A stretch of 64,000 bases of DNA from Siniperca chuatsi (GCF_020085105.1 NC_058056.1:13710929-13774928), one strand, 5' to 3'. Shown: positions 1 to 15,483, counted from the stretch's first letter. The notes: a model not told the origin generated them from the letters alone. Numbers and translations are program-made.

Positions 1-77
1 AATACTCAAGAAAACTACAAGTACCTCATAACTGTACTTAAAGTATAGTACTTGAGTAAGTTATTCTTCAACACTGC
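1..77. repeat. Partial copy of a small DNA transposon (MITE-like) at window edge
   Basis: The stretch reads as alternating tact/agta blocks ('gtacttaaagtatagtact', 'cttgagtaagttattcttca') and ends in 'caacactgc'. It aligns by eye with 36976-37058, which ends 'ttccaccactgcc', and with the start of the 28330-28860 copy in reverse. This is the terminal part of a common fish element whose ends read roughly CAGTGGTGGAAAGTA. Only one end lies in the window. Confidence 0.6.
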
Positions 78-154
78 ATACGGGGTGTTCTGCAGGTTTT
101 ACAAATCACATATACTTTACATTATTTCCAACCATATTCCCAAACCTACCATAG

Positions 155-200
155 TTTATTATTTTATCATTTGTTTACTGTTTGTCTTCTGGGGTTTATT
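155..200 (-). terminator. tmem63c: Candidate polyadenylation signals of tmem63c
   Basis: On the minus strand AATAAA occurs twice (plus-strand tttatt at 195-200 and 155-160), roughly 310-360 bases past the tmem63c stop codon at 513. Spacing and strand fit a 3' UTR end. No transcript evidence is available. Confidence 0.4.
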
Positions 201-512
201 CTCTGACACCATTGCTCATAAATGCAACACTGCTCAGCAGCTGACTCTCAAATCTCAGATGTCAGAGCTTCCCACCAGCACTTACAGTAAATGCACCAGC
301 CTGGAATGCTCCTTTAGCAACAATACTCAATGTAACGTTTACACAAATAAAACTCAGCCTGATGTGTCAAGTTTCATGTCTCTGACAGTTGTGGCTGCTA
401 GAAAGGTAGGAAACATACATAAAAATAAGAATACAATATGCTTTGAAAAATGCTCAACACTCATGAAAAGTATATGTGATTTTTAATAAATAGAATAAAA
501 CATGCAAAAATA

Positions 513-3500
513 CTAATATGATCCTGTAAGATATGTTTTAATGGTGTATTGGCAGGCTAATAGGAGAAAAATGTGGTGCTTTACACTGGAGGCAGTGGTG
601 GATGTTACAGTACTCCTGTCTGCATCAGTGAACGTCCCCTCTGCTGGCTGATCAGACATCTGAAACAAAGACAATGCATACTATTCATTCATTATTAGTG
701 CATCTTCAGCTGAACTGATTCTCTGTGAGGTATGGCGGAGCTGACCTGGTAGCTCATTGACTTGTCTGGTTGCTTCCTAAGGCACAAGCGGAAGAGGGAA
801 AAGGCAGTAGAGGAGAGCAGGGACACTAAGGTGAAGAGGGTGATGGGGTGCACTGGACCTGTGACAGTAAGGGGAGATTGCAAAAATAAATGACAATGTT
901 ATAATGCACACTCACAATATAATGACAGTTACAGAAACTGGAACAAGATAGAAATGGAAGTGATAACGTACCTAATCTAAGCATAGAGAAGAAGAGCAGC
1001 CAGAACATGCAGAGGATGGGAGCCACGATGACCTGGCTGATGGCTGCTCTGTGGATCCGCTGGCTGAGTTTGGTGGGAATGTATGCATAGTAGATGTTGT
1101 ATCGGTCAACCATGTGCTTCAGGATCACATAGAGCAGACCTAGAGGGGCACAAGAAAATACACATACACTGATCAGTACCTGCAGTATGAAAGAGAGATG
1201 AAACTTCACAAATCCATCACAGTGGACATCATGTCCAGGGCTGGATAACTCCACTGAGGGCTGTGGGGTAAAAATGAGCTGTGGCCCAGGGACGGCAGGG
1301 GAAAACATTTAAATATCTAAAACACTACAGCATTCTTTGGAAAATGGAGGGCAGTATAGTTGATTTAAGGCAGAAAGACAGAAAATCCTGGTATGATCCT
1401 TTAACATAAAAGTGATATTTTTTATTTTGTTCTCCTCTACCTCCCAACCTCTACCAAACCCCACACAGGTTTAATGTAATGATCAATGTGACCTTATACA
1501 GTGTGACCTGATTTTTAACAAAAATGTGAAAATATGTCCTAAAAACAAGCAAACTGTTGTTTATTTTTCAAATGAATATTTTCCTCTTCAGGTTTGGCAG
1601 TTACATGAAGTTGGCAGTTCCACCCGATGAGGTTTAATTCAACCAATGAGATTATTTGCCTCAGCGCTGCCTCAGAAAAATGTTTGTATGCCTAAAATGC
1701 CAATCTGCAGAAACCAACACAGGTAAAATGCACAGAACAGCAGTGTAGTATGTATGAAAGGGCCTATTCGGACTGAGGATTTCACTGCAGAAGTAAATAG
1801 AAGCTTGGTGAGCTCTGGGCAGAGACAGGAGCAGAGTGGGCGTCTGGCTCGCAACTTACTGTGTCTGGGTGTCTGGGACTACAGCAGCAAATTCACACAG
1901 TCTGCATCGGACTGGCAGGCAGCAGAGGAGAGTGAGGTCACAGTATGAGGAGAGACAACACATACACATGCAAGACTAAGAGGGAAGGTGATGGGATGGA
2001 GGAGAAAGACAGAAGGCGGAAAGAAGGAAGAGGTAGGATGATATGTTGCTCACCAAAGGGCGTAATAATGGGACATGTGATGCTGTAGGTCATACTGACT
2101 GCAAAGATACACATGGTCCAGGCGTACTCCAGGCCAAACTGAAACTCATAGGCCTGACTCTGCAGATGAAAACACAAACACAGTAAGATTGTTACATCTT
2201 AAAACAGAGCACAATCTAATGCACCTGACATGAAAATACTGAGAGTTTCAGCTAACCCGTTTGACATGAATGCGCTCAGCCTGGGACTTGGCAAAGCAGA
2301 GGCGGAGGGCATACACCGTCAGTGCCGGGATGCGAAGCAGCTCCATAGATGTGCCAATCAGACTGGATGTAATCACATAGTTTACAAAGAATGCACCATT
2401 GTCAGGAAGAAACACGCACCTGCACCAAGAAAACAATGAAACCTGAGTGTTAGGCTGCAACTTTTTAGCAGCCATAATATGTTTTACTTCAACAAAAAGA
2501 GCAATCTTACTGGAATTTGACATCCTTCTCATCTAGGAAGTTGACATCAAAGAGCCATGTGAAGAACAGGTCCAGACTACAGAAGAAATAAAATATATAA
2601 AGGACATACTTCTAAAAAAAGTAGCGAAATTAAAAAGTGGGTAAAATCAGACAAATCTTGAAAAAAATAAGTATAAAAGCAGACGTTATATGTTTGTTTT
2701 GAGTCTGTAGATCTGCTGTAAGTGTACCTGGACAGACCAAGCGAGGGCAGGAGGATGACCATGAAGACCAGCAGTAAAAAACACTTATGCATCGTTACTT
2801 GGTTCTCACCAGACCTGAGACATTACATAAATAACAAGGGATCGTAAGAACAACATTATACAATGCATATTTAGTTATTAAACATATCTACACACTTCCC
2901 TTCAACATAATAAATTCAGGTGAAATAATGTAATGTAAAGTCAGCTGACTCTACATGTACAGGACTGTTGGGTTCATTAGCATGAACTACGCTTTTCACT
3001 CCAGTAAACAGTTGATTTACATTCGGTCCTTCGCACATCACGCCTGCACAACACATTTGTGGAGGTGGTTATGTAAAGAAAGGGTGCTCATAGGTGCTGC
3101 ATGAGGTTGTCTCCTTAGGCACAGTTGTTCTGCTCCTCCTCCTGCTAGTCACCATGTGCCGCTCCTCTGCGCATGGTGACTACTGTGCATATCATTATCC
3201 TCACATGGAGATCTCTATGACAACCTGCCCAGAATAACAGTGCAGGGAGAGTGACAGCGAGAAGGAGGGAGAGAGGGGAGAGAGTAAAAAGAGCAACAGG
3301 GTGAAAGAGAAAAAAAAAATTGAGATGAAAAAAAAAAAATGCTAAGAGTTGAGAGGAAGACAGGCAGCTACAGATGAAGGGTCCATTTGAAGAAGCAAAG
3401 TACATTTCCATTTCAGAGGAGAGAGGAAAGTGGTGGTCGATGGCTGGTGCGTACCTGGTCCAGTGGGACTCAAAGAAGGCTGAGTAGTAGACGATGAAGG

Positions 3501-6500
3501 GCAGGAGCACCGAAAACGCCCACAGCAGGAGGGTCGGTAAGAACTGGGTAATGACTGGGCTCTGGATTAGATGGCAAAATGATTCATTAATGAAACCGAA
3601 GAGGCGTTAAAATGCAGCATTAAGGTCACGCAGTTCAACTCAATCTCAAACTCTGACCTGCAGACTCTCCACAGGCCTTGTGACGTTGAACTTGTCCATT
3701 GTGTTGACGATGATGGCAGGAGTGGTTAGGAAGAAGAGCAGCAGGAAGAGGAGGATGTTGAGGAGGACACAGCGGAGCCACCAGCGAGATCCACACACTG
3801 ACAGGTTTTCCCTGGTGACGGGAAAAAAATAATGAGCCTCAGTTCACAATCATCCAGCAGGACAGACAGCACAGTTAGCAACACTACTCTCCCCTGACAC
3901 GCCTGTACTGTATGTATTGACATAAGCCTGAAATAGCCAGCCTAGTTGTCTCTTGTATGTGTGTTTCCACTGGAGAGCAGGTTGGGAACAGCACACTTCA
4001 ATGCTCAGTTTTAATGAAAGAACAAAACTACCTGCAACTGCTCCAGTCATCTAGCTAGTGCAAAAACACATTCACGCACAAACACAAACACACTGCAACC
4101 AATCAGGTGTGAAGCACAAACAGCGAGCGCTACCATCTTTGTGATTAATATCCCATACATATGTGTCCCTTGTTTGTGAACACAATCTCGCTGGGGCTGC
4201 TGCATTTGCTTTCCAAGATAAGAAACATGCATTATAGCTAATCCAATCATGGATAGGGAATGAGCTTTAAATGGTGTTTGAGATCTGCTACAGATGAGCA
4301 ACAACATACTGATGCATCTTAAATGTTGCTGTTGTGAGCACAGAGCTCACTGGAAAAAGAAATAGGATTAGTAATACTAATGCAGATACTACAACAAAGC
4401 TGAGATGCATAATTTGCATAATGTATACCACTAAATAAATAGACTCTTTGAGGTCCATCATTACATGCCAATGATTCATCGACAAGCAAAATTACAGCCC
4501 ACAGAACTTTGGTTTAAAGTCTAGTTGCAATCGAGAGGTTTCCAAAGATACCAAATATGTCAGGGTAAATTACAGGGAAATGTGTCTAAATGATGCATAG
4601 ACATGTAAAACTGGATATTAGACTCAAAATATGTGTCTGCGTGGGTTTCCTCCTGGTACTCCGGTTTCCTCCCACAGTCCAAAAACATGCAGGTTAGGTT
4701 AATAAACTGCTTGTACTGTAAGTGTGAATGTGAGTGTGAACAGATCTCTGTCGGTGTACCATGATTCTCCTCCAGTGCATGCTGGGATAGGTTACAGCTC
4801 CCTGCAACCAAGTACAGATAATGGATGGATGGATATCTCCCTTTCTATAAAGTGCTAGAAAAGTAGTATGATGTTATCAGTGTGGAGAAGTTTGACTTTG
4901 AAACAACTATGTGAGTTTCAGTAATGTCAGTACTGACCAGATGATGTCACTGGGAGCAGGTGCGTAGCCGATCCCCCATTTGTGCGACTGCACCACAGTG
5001 GTGATGCTGGACTGTTGGGGTCTGCGACGGCAGCGCACACGGCTGTAGTCCTTCACAATGCTGGAAAGCAAAACAAGATGTACAAAAGTGCTGCAGAAGT
5101 CTTCATCAGCACTCAGTAATGCCTGCTTTTATGCCAGTCCATGAATTTTATGGTTGCTCCCTGCTGTGACAGGGTTTATGTGATGACAGGACCTGACAGA
5201 CATAAAGCCTTGATGTCATGCTGTTGTTTACTCACACAGCAGTCATCCTCTCATCGCGGAAAGTCACAAAGGCAATGCCCAGCCTCTTCATGGAGATGCG
5301 GTTCTTCTCAGCATTAAACTCGTCTGTCCACTTTTCTTCTAACTCGCTGTAGTACTGTTCTGCATCCACCTACAGAAAATAGTTAGAGCACACATTACTC
5401 ACTGCATCTTTCACTCTCAGAGAAATCCCCAGATTTACAGTGGCAAAATATGTTGTTGCTGCATGTACCTACTTTTGGATTGCAGTGCCATCCAGTGGTA
5501 ACATACTCTCTGTGCAGCACAGCTATGCAGTCACCTACTAATCCCAATCATGCTGATAAAAAGTACCTTCTCAAAGCCACAGATGTCGCAGCAAAATATC
5601 TGGGCACATGGATGGGTCTTGATCATGATCTTCCCCTCCTTTTGGGCCTTTGTGGCAAAATACAGCCTGCCTTTCATTGCCTTGCGCCTGCAAAACACAG
5701 CATCCTCAGACAAGAGTCTCACACTGATCACAAACTGTGTTGCTCCAATCTGTAGCAGCTACTGTACCTTTCTAAGTCCAGCCTCATCAGCTTGTGGACA
5801 TCAAAGCAGAGACGGATATCAGTGACAGTACAGCTGGGGTAGGCCTCACTGGTGAATGGAGCAAAAGGAGTTAATCATAAATGAAGGTGATGAGATTGTG
5901 GCATGTAAATGCGTTTGCAAAAAAAAATGGTAAGGGCTTCCTTGTGACACGAATCAAACATAAGGAGAGGATTTAACTTGACTTCACAATGAAATAGAGA
6001 AGAAAACATGTACTGGAAGTGTTTGGTGATGAGTCCTGGGTCAGAGATCTCTCTTGGTATGGAGGTAATCATCAGTGTCCTGGCCACCTGCAACACATAA
6101 TGCAACCACCATGAGTAGTTACTGTATGTTATAATGAACTGCAAAAAATCGCCATCTGGCTCTATGGTCTGTCGGTCCACCACTTTGGTGCAGACAGAAA
6201 CATCTCAAGAACCACATGGACAAATTTGGTACAACCATTCATATTCCCCAGAAGATGAACCCTAATGACTCTGGACTCTGATCCTGTGACTTTTCCTCTA
6301 GCGCCCCCAGCAGGTTGACATTTGTGGTTCAGAATGCCTCTACCCATCAGGATGAATTGTAATCACGTTTGGTGATCCATTAACTTTTCTTCTAACGCAA
6401 CCATTGTCAGCATGCTAACATGCTAAACTAGAGAAACTGACTTGATAAGATGGATGTTTTTGCAGTGGAGAAATTGCCAGGCCTGATATTTGAACAGTAT

Positions 6501-9500
6501 GATGTGATGATGACAGACCTTCTCATCTTCTCTGTACTCCAGCCGTATGGAGTGGTGAACCATACACAGCAACGTGATGATGAAGTAGACCAGAGCCAAG
6601 ATGCTGTGGAGCCACAGAAAGCTGTCCCTGTGAGGCACAAAACACTGTAGTCATTTAAACGAATATAGATAGTCTAGTGTTGTTGTTTTTTCACGGTTCT
6701 GTGCTATTTCATGAGATTTGATGTCATTCATAGTGTTAGACTTACTTCGAGCTAACATTAGCCAGTGTTGTTCTTCCAAAGTTTTCAGGACTGTCTCCTG
6801 TACAAATAATGCAACATGACAGAGAGCGAGACGTTTTAATTTCTAAATGGCTTAAAGGAAACCCCTCCTCTTTTGTCTGGAGGGTGAGGCAACAATGAAG
6901 CAATGTCACTATTCAGACAAAACTTTTTCCATCCAATTTAATGAAATCTCTCTCGTCTCAATGAAATTTCACACAAAATAAAAACATCGCAGTCATGCCT
7001 AACTCTGCTGTTTTAATTTGGACACCCTTTGTTTGCTGTTGCCATGCAGCCTGTCAATGGGTGTTGGTTTATTTAATGACTAGGGTGACACACTGGTCCA
7101 TAAGATGACAGCCAGCAGTAATAAAAAAAGTTTCTGTGGACAGCCCAGCTCCTCGTAGACCCCATAATGGCTCCTGCTTTCATCCTGTTATGGAATGGCT
7201 TACTCAACACTTCCTACAAAATAAGCACCAAACTGCCAAAAGGCATTTCTGCTGTGATTTAGCAGCTCATTTTCTGCACCATCCCACCCCTGACACCTAC
7301 ATGTGTATGTTAAGAGGAAATGAAGCACTTTCTATTTCTACAATCCTACTTGGAAGCGCTTGATGAATTGCCACTGGTATGCTAGCAACTCCCATTAGAT
7401 GAAATGCAGCCTTTGTGTATGTAAATAGTAGTAGGCTAGTTTTACTTCAAAATGTTTATGGGTCATTTTAAGTTAAAATTACCTTTTGAGTTTTAATCTA
7501 ATTTAATTTATACCAGATACTTTGCGGGTTTTTTAAAATCAGCTTTACCACAGATTGTTTCAAGCTAAAGTTTCTGAGCATTTAACCAATAAATCCTTTG
7601 GTGTGTAGATGTGTGAGATTGTCTCTGTGTGGCCTGGCTTCTCTCCCTGCGAGGTGCCCCATATGTTTCTCCTGAGGTTAAGGATATCCCTCGGCTTTTC
7701 AAACATTTGGACAGCTAGACCATCATGTAGGGACCAAAATACCCAGGAGGTTCCCGGAAAAGTTGACCGGCAGGATTACAGCCAAAGACAGCAGGCAAAC
7801 CACTGTCATGAGCAGGATGATGTGGCGCTGGAAGGACAGGTATGTGACGGCGTCAATGCCGCATTTGCTACGGATCTCTTCATCCCTGTGGAAACAGAGA
7901 GAGGGGAAACTTTCAGAATCTCCTAATCCAAGAGATCCCAAACTCTCTATGCTGCATAGCAAAAAGAGAGATGCTGCAAATTGTTGGAATTTCCACACAT
8001 GCAGATGTAATGATAATCAACACAGTGCAATCTTAATCTAGCATATGTATGCAGCTCTGTCTATTGCCAGGACAAATGGGCCGACAGCTCATACCTCATC
8101 ATGAGTAAAACTGTGGCACCACTACTTTGCTGCCAGAAGCTGTGGTTAGCAGGCAGGAGGTTCAGGAAATAAAATAAAATAGAACAACAAAAAAAAGCAT
8201 GAAAAAATGAAGAAAAGAGGTTCACGCTGGTCTCATTGCAGCCCACACATTGCGAACTCGCAGGGTGGGTTTGCACTTTCCCAGGGATCCCAGGGTGAGC
8301 CACTGGCATGAGAGCTAAAAACAGAAGCACCCAAACTCCACCATAATACTATGGAAACCATGGGCACTGTGAAAATTGCATTTTTACAGGCCTAAATCTG
8401 TTGTGTGCAGTCAGACTCGAGCAAGTGCAAATAGTCAACGGGAAACCATGGCACCAGTGGTCACATGAGCCCAGACTCGTTTGTTTTTCCTGCTAAATGA
8501 GATATAACACAAGACTTTACATTTGACAGTGACATCAGCTTTGAAGACTGAAAGCCTATATAAGGAGGGCACCTAAGATGAGAGAAGGCTAAAATAATTA
8601 CAAGGGCAACTGCTTTGTGTACTTACTTCATATGGTAAAGTGATGAGAGCCACGAGCAGAAGCCCTGGAAGGAGAGGAGAATCATAAAACATCCAATGGA
8701 TTCGTTATTAAAGATAATAAATGACACATGTATGCAAGTCTGTGCACACCACATCTGGCTATTTGCATGCATCCACTATTTGCATAGTAATAAGGTCTGC
8801 AGAGTGACACAGAGATGGAGATTTAATAGGTCTAGCCTGGAGCAGTAACCACTTTACTGCAGCCTCAGCTTTGTGTAGGCACAGGGCGATGACTCCAGTC
8901 TGACTCTTTGTCTTACACCGTTATAAACATGCAGGGAGTGACCTCAGTCTATCACACAGGTGTCATGGAGTCATAGACAGTCCAGCTGAGTCATGATCCA
9001 AACTTTCCCCTTACAACAGTTGACGCAGATGGCAATCTTAGACAAGTGGAGTTTATTATAAAAGTGCAGCATGCAGCATTTTTCATTATATCATTAACAA
9101 ATTAACTGTGACAACAGTACAATTTACAGTATAATTACTGTAAATGAATGAGAACATTCTACATTTCCCATAATGCCTGTTTACCCAAATTATACTATTT
9201 TAGTGATTAAAGGTACCCTGTGGAGTTTTTAATACTAGTGGTGCTGTAGAGCAGTGTGCACTTGCACAAGCATAGAGTGATGTAAGTCACATTTCTGCTG
9301 ACTGCAAAGTGTCACATTTTACTTGTGACACACAACTTTTACTGTCTTTGTAGCATCTCACAGCCATGAAATGAGCATCTCATTGACTGTCGTACTTTCA
9401 AACTAAATAAAAAGGGTTTCCGGACACTTCAGATTGCCCTTCCTGGCTTCAGTTGCTGTGAACATGACCATTCTGTGTGCCGAGGTGCAGTGGCTGGCAG

Positions 9501-12500
9501 TAAAGGAAGCAATAGTGGAATATTAACCCACTGTAATGATGTTATTTCTTGTTCTGCACTAGAGCTGAGGGCAGCAGGGCGACAGCAGGGGTGAAGAAAG
9601 AAATAGCATTGAATGGAAAAAGCAAAAAACATATGTAGAGAAAATGTCTAAATATTTGTGAGGTTAGATGACAAAGCTACAGATGGGGAGGATTTTGGAC
9701 CAACACAGAATTGGCACTGTTTTTAGCTCTGGTCTTGTCTCCACCAATCAAATTTGTATTTCTGCTAAATGCTCCACTAGCCAGCCGCTAACTGTGTCTG
9801 CCTGCCGTTTGGCGGAAGACAGTGGGTTAACTTTATCAGAGCTTTTTCACTGAAAACTGTTGACTGCTGTGACTGGAAACTAGGTTGATGAGAGCAGAGG
9901 TTGAGTGCTGTGAAACCAAAACAATGAGCTAAAAGATGCTAAAAACAGTTCATATAGCTGAAACGAACTGTAGAGTTGGGTGATAATTCTCTGTGGTTTC
10001 GTCACTATGTGTGATCCCTTTCATATTACACAAAGTTATCTGATACAATGTTTTCATCATTTTTGTTAGACCTTTAGGACACATAAAATATGTTTTGTTG
10101 AAAGAGGCTGGGTGTAAACAGTGTTTGTTTAGGATGAAATCCACAGGGTACCTTTAATTGATCCAAAAATATTATTAAGGGGCTCCTTCTTGCTGTTAAG
10201 AGCTGACGAAAAACTTTCAGCCAAACTGAACAAAACTCACCATGTCCTTGGTCTCAGAGTCGGAGGGGCTGGACTCTGACGGAGACTTCTCTTTCTCACT
10301 TGGCTCTCCATAAAACAGGGATGTGAGACTGAATTGGGAAGACAAGATAAACAAAGAAATAGCAAGATCATCATATTGATTGTGGCCTGACACGACCTTA
10401 TCAATACACCCCATTTCTAACTCAGAGCTGTAAAGGAGATCACAACTAAGACATAGTGTAACTGCTGCAGACAGTCCCACAGTACCTCTCTGAAATCAAT
10501 CCCTGTGTGTGTATACATAGAGAAGACATAAAACAAATGCAGTCAGGTCGAATCTAATACAGCCATGTGTGATGATTGAGTTTGTTCATATTTCTCTGTG
10601 GGCTGTACCACCGACAGATCAACAGCGAGTCAAATTAAGCAGCATAATTGAATTAGTACGAGAGAGGACCGTTTGGCAAAACTCACAGATGCTGCTTGCA
10701 ATGAAGCCCCTGCCAGTCAGGCAGAACTAATCAAGCCTGCAATCCCCTGGAGAGGAGACTCAGGTCAAGCAGAGGAAAACCGCTGCAGACTCATGCAGAC
10801 CGCTGGGTGGACCCTGACTCATTTTGTAACGTTAAAGGTATCTGAATAAGTGCTACACTGAAAATAGTTCAACACAAATGCAACATTTACTTATGTTTGC
10901 GTAATGTTTGCTTAAAACTGCAGTGCCCAGCCGTTTTAAGAGATTATTTAACCTTTTATAAAGATGAAACTTATATTTGTGACCTGTTTTAAAGATTTAC
11001 TTCTCTACTAGGAACAAATGGAGTGCCACAGACAGGGTAAAAACGTTGGCAAGTGTTGAAAGACAGACAAACACATTGCTTGTTTTGATCTTTTCATAGG
11101 ATTTGTTGACAATAACAAAAACATAGAATAACACCAGCCTTCTAGCCTCGTCCTTTAAGTTATTTAACAAGAGAAAATGCCAAACATTGGCTGGTTCTAA
11201 GTTATGAGGATTTGCTGATTTTCTCTGTTTTGTATTGTGGTAAATGAAACATTTTATGGTATTGGACTGTAACAAGCAATGAAAGGCGTCACTTCGGGAA
11301 ATAGTGATGGCTTTTTTCACATTTTTCTGACATTTTATATCTTAAAGGGGCGGTTGTGGCTCAGGGGGTAGCGCGAGTCGTCCACTGATCACAGGGTTGA
11401 CAGTTTGATCCCCAGCTTCTCCTGTCCACATGTCGAAGTGTCCTTGGGCAAGACACTGAACCCCAAATTGCTCCTGATGGTTGCATGGTAGCCGGCTTCA
11501 TCGGTGTGTGAGTGAGTGAGTGTGTGTGTGTGTGAATGAGAGGCAAATTGTAAAGCACTTTGGATAAAAGTACTATATAAATACAGCCATTTACAATTCA
11601 AACGAAACAAAAATAATCACTTGATTAATCAATCATGGAAATAGTTGTCAGTTGCATCCCTAATTTTAAAAGAGTGAGAAGGCCGTTCTATCCAAACCAC
11701 TCTGTGTTTTCATATACTGTGTATGTCTGGCCTGTATTAACACAGATTTTCACTCTTAACATAAAATGCATGAAAAAATGCCACTGTTGCAGTTATCACT
11801 CCAATAACAACAAATGATTATTAGAGTAGAAACTGTTTGCAGTAATTTGCTTCCTTCGCAGTACCATTTATACTCAGCAGAGGGAGCTGCAGGCTTCGGG
11901 ATCAGGACTCAGGAGTGGTTCCAGTGAGAATGATTTCTCCATTTTAAATGCTGACATGGCTCACAGGAGCAAGTGTATCAGATTTTTAGTGTACGACGGC
12001 CAGTGATGGATTTACCTGTCATTCTCCATCAGCAGAGCCAGGCGGCCATAGTCCCATGCAGCCTTCCTCAGACAGGAGAAGATGAGCAACAGGAACTGTA
12101 GCACAGAACAAGAACATGAAAGCAGAGCTCGTGAGGATCTGATTTACACAATCGCACACACTCTATGTCCTCATCTGCTCTGGGCTTAATATTATCCAAA
12201 ACCTTTCGATACTGCTTGATTTGAATACTGCATCCTCTGCATCCTCATAAAAAGCCTAAAAATGATCAAAATGCAGCAGCAATAATAAGCCATCTTCTTT
12301 CTTTAGAGTAGTACGTGGTTGTCTTGGAAACTACCAGAGACAGGTCAGCATGCACACGCGAACACATGCTGTGCACTAATGACGAATGAGTGTGGTCAAT
12401 AGCAAGAATAAATCTGAATAGCCTCCATTCTCCCACAAATGGAGAGTTAAACTGTAACATCATAATAAAGTGACCCTATTCAGTGACATATTATAGTACA

Positions 12501-15448
12501 CAGTAAAACAACAACAACAGCCCTGGTTAAATATCTAAGAGCATAACTGGGCGATGATGGATGAATGTTGACAAATGCAAGTTGAGTAAAACTGCTGATG
12601 AATGTTTGATTTTAATTACAGCATTAAATCATTTACTTATTTGAGTTTAGAAGACATTTGGTTTAGTGGGTAGGGATGACAGCCATGTTAATAAGATGAA
12701 AACTCCCATAAATGTTGAATGATTAATTCTTTAGTGATCCAGAGCCATGCATAGACAATCAGGGCATCCTTGACTGAGGCTTGTAGATGAATAAATAGTG
12801 TGTGTTCACATTAGTAGTCAGGGCCAAACTTCTTTCTTTAACTAAGAATCTCTCCATTATCTCATGTTTTCCGGGTGTCTGTCTCCTCCCTGTTGTTTCA
12901 TTTCATTTGGTCTTGATGTGTGGGCATGCTCTCCTCAAGTCCCACAGATGATTTATTCTGTATGATGATGGGATTGATGCAGAGGCGTGCTCCCGTCACC
13001 TGGGGGGAAGCGTGTTTTGACTCATGCTTGTCATTAAGAGACAGCGCTCAACCCTCTGTGTTGTCTTGACAACCAGGCAGCAATAAAATGAGCCAATTAA
13101 AACACGGAGGTGGCCGATTGAGAGTGATATCAGTGCAGAGATCAAGCTTGACAAGGCCTGACAGTGGAACTGAGGTAGTTGACAAGTGAAACCGGAAGCC
13201 TATTATTATCTGGAGACAGGAGGAAAAATATGCAGACTATGTTTGTAAACAGTGTATACATGTATCATACAATGTGAAAGGAAAGTTAAAACATGCAGAT
13301 TTAATGCAATTTGGTATCGCTGACAAGCACATAATGTTTGTACGTTATTATGAAATCCAAAAGCCCAGACAAGGAGGAGACAAATAAAAAGCCCCACTGT
13401 GTTTTGCAAAGCAATGGCTTAATTTTTTTTGTTTTCTTGGCAGAGGAATATGAAACTGAATATATATATATATAACATGAATCTGATATTTACTGTAGTC
13501 TGCTCCACATGTAATCCAAAGTGTTAATCAAGTGTTTCTAATGTCTACTGTTTCTTTAATTGATAAAATGGAGCCTATCCCAGCATGCATTGGGCGAGAG
13601 GTGGCATACATCCTGGACAGGTCATCAGTCTATCATATAGACAGACAAACATTCAGAACCCCCATTCACACCTAGGAGCAGTTTAAAGTCTCAAATTAAC
13701 CAAACCACATGTCTGTCGGAGGAATACCACACATTTTGAATGTAATACCCAATTTTATATGAAGGAACATGCAAGCTCCAGACAGAGAGGCCCCAGCACA
13801 GAGTTTGACCCCAGGACCTTCTTCTTTTAACAGAATCTGAAAACATTAATAACTCAGATTTTGTTGTCTAGTCTAGTCTTGGTCCTTGTATTAAAGGGGT
13901 TCTCCAGCGATACAGTTTTACACTTTCATGAAGTTGGGGGATTTGTGGTGGGCAGATTTAAAAAATAAAAACAAAGCAGCAGAGGCTGAGGTATTCTGAG
14001 TATGGGTCAAGCTCCAAAAACATTTCATAATCAATTCCCATAATGTAATCCGGTAGCAACTTTCATTACACTCTTCCCACCTGGTAAAAGATCATGTCTT
14101 TCAAACTTCATGCCTGCAGCTTGGACTTCAGGCTTTCTGTTAAAAATGTGCAGTCTGCAAATCCAAGACGAGATAACCCTGATGACAGGTTACTGGAGGT
14201 TACTCCTCCAGAGTCACAGAGGACATTATACAACTGTGTTCACTGGGTGAGTAGCAGTCGTAATGACGGGTAAACTGATCTGATGTCACCTAAAATAGGT
14301 GGAGTGCACCTGTAAGTCATGTTAAGAGAAATATAATGTTACAAACTTGTTTTATTTCAACAGTAAGATGAACTATCAATACAGACATCGCCTACAGCTT
14401 TGACATCCTCTTTTCATCAGTCAGTGGAGATGTATATCCAAAGTAATAGTGATACTGTATACACTTGACAATGACCTTGACTGATTTAGATTTAGAGTTA
14501 GGATTCGGTGTAGGTTAGTATGAAAGCAATGGTTAAGGTTAGTTAGGACCTGGGGTGAGGGTTAAAATCACTGTTCACTGTTAGGATTACAATTACATTT
14601 AGGAACGTGGTAGTGAAGGTTGAGGTTCACAATGAATTAAAAAAATTTGCATGTTTGCGTGTGTTGACATGTTTCCAACACACAGTATGCCTGCATTCAT
14701 TTCATATATTCATGATTCCTGATGCTGCTGTTGTACTTTATCATCAAGAGCAGAGTGAAATGCTTGAGATACTGTATTTTTACAGAAAGAGCCCTCTGAC
14801 CTCTTGTCTGTTTGTATCAGGGCTCTTCATAATATCTCAACAGGGTGTTGGCAGCTTTGGATATATTCAGAAACCTTGTTGTCAAGGCCCTGCAGCAGTA
14901 TACAGAGAAGAGATGATTCGGAGTGTAAAAGATGGACAACAAGCTTCCTGTTAAAGACCACAAACATGGTTCTAACTAGAGCCAAAAGTCAATTCATTGA
15001 TTTCCCGATGAACAGAAAATTGGCAACTGTTTTGATCATTGATCGTAATAGAATTTTTTTGTAGTAATTATTAATTTCTATTTAATTTTTTAAGCAAAAA
15101 TGGCAAAAAATGAGGAAAATTCCTGGTCCTTTTAGTCTTCTATGATAGTAAACTGAATATCTTTTGGTTTTCGACTGTTGGTTGGACAAAACAAGACATT
15201 GTTTAACATTGTGTAACATTGGGCTTTGTCAGTAATCAGTAATATAATAATCATTAGTTGCAGCCATTATTCTTAACGTCCCTCTATTTGCGTAAGATAG
15301 TTCAACTGCACTGGTTATTATAGAGTGGGACTATAGGAAAATGGCAAAATTACATTTTGAAAGCTGTTTCATATCAAAATTTCCAAACAAATTGTAATTG
15401 ACCATTGCTTTTCTGGCATTCATTGTGTAAACTGTGTATATTATTGGG

Positions 15449-15483
<35 letters not shown>

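Noticed and set aside
52..486. 144-codon plus-strand ORF at the left edge
   Set aside because: It begins inside a MITE terminus, has no recognisable domain, and lies antisense to the 3' UTR of tmem63c.
11347..11420. Possible tRNA gene at the SINE head
   Set aside because: The A- and B-box-like parts are degenerate and joined to a SINE body; it is a retroposon head and not a tRNA gene.
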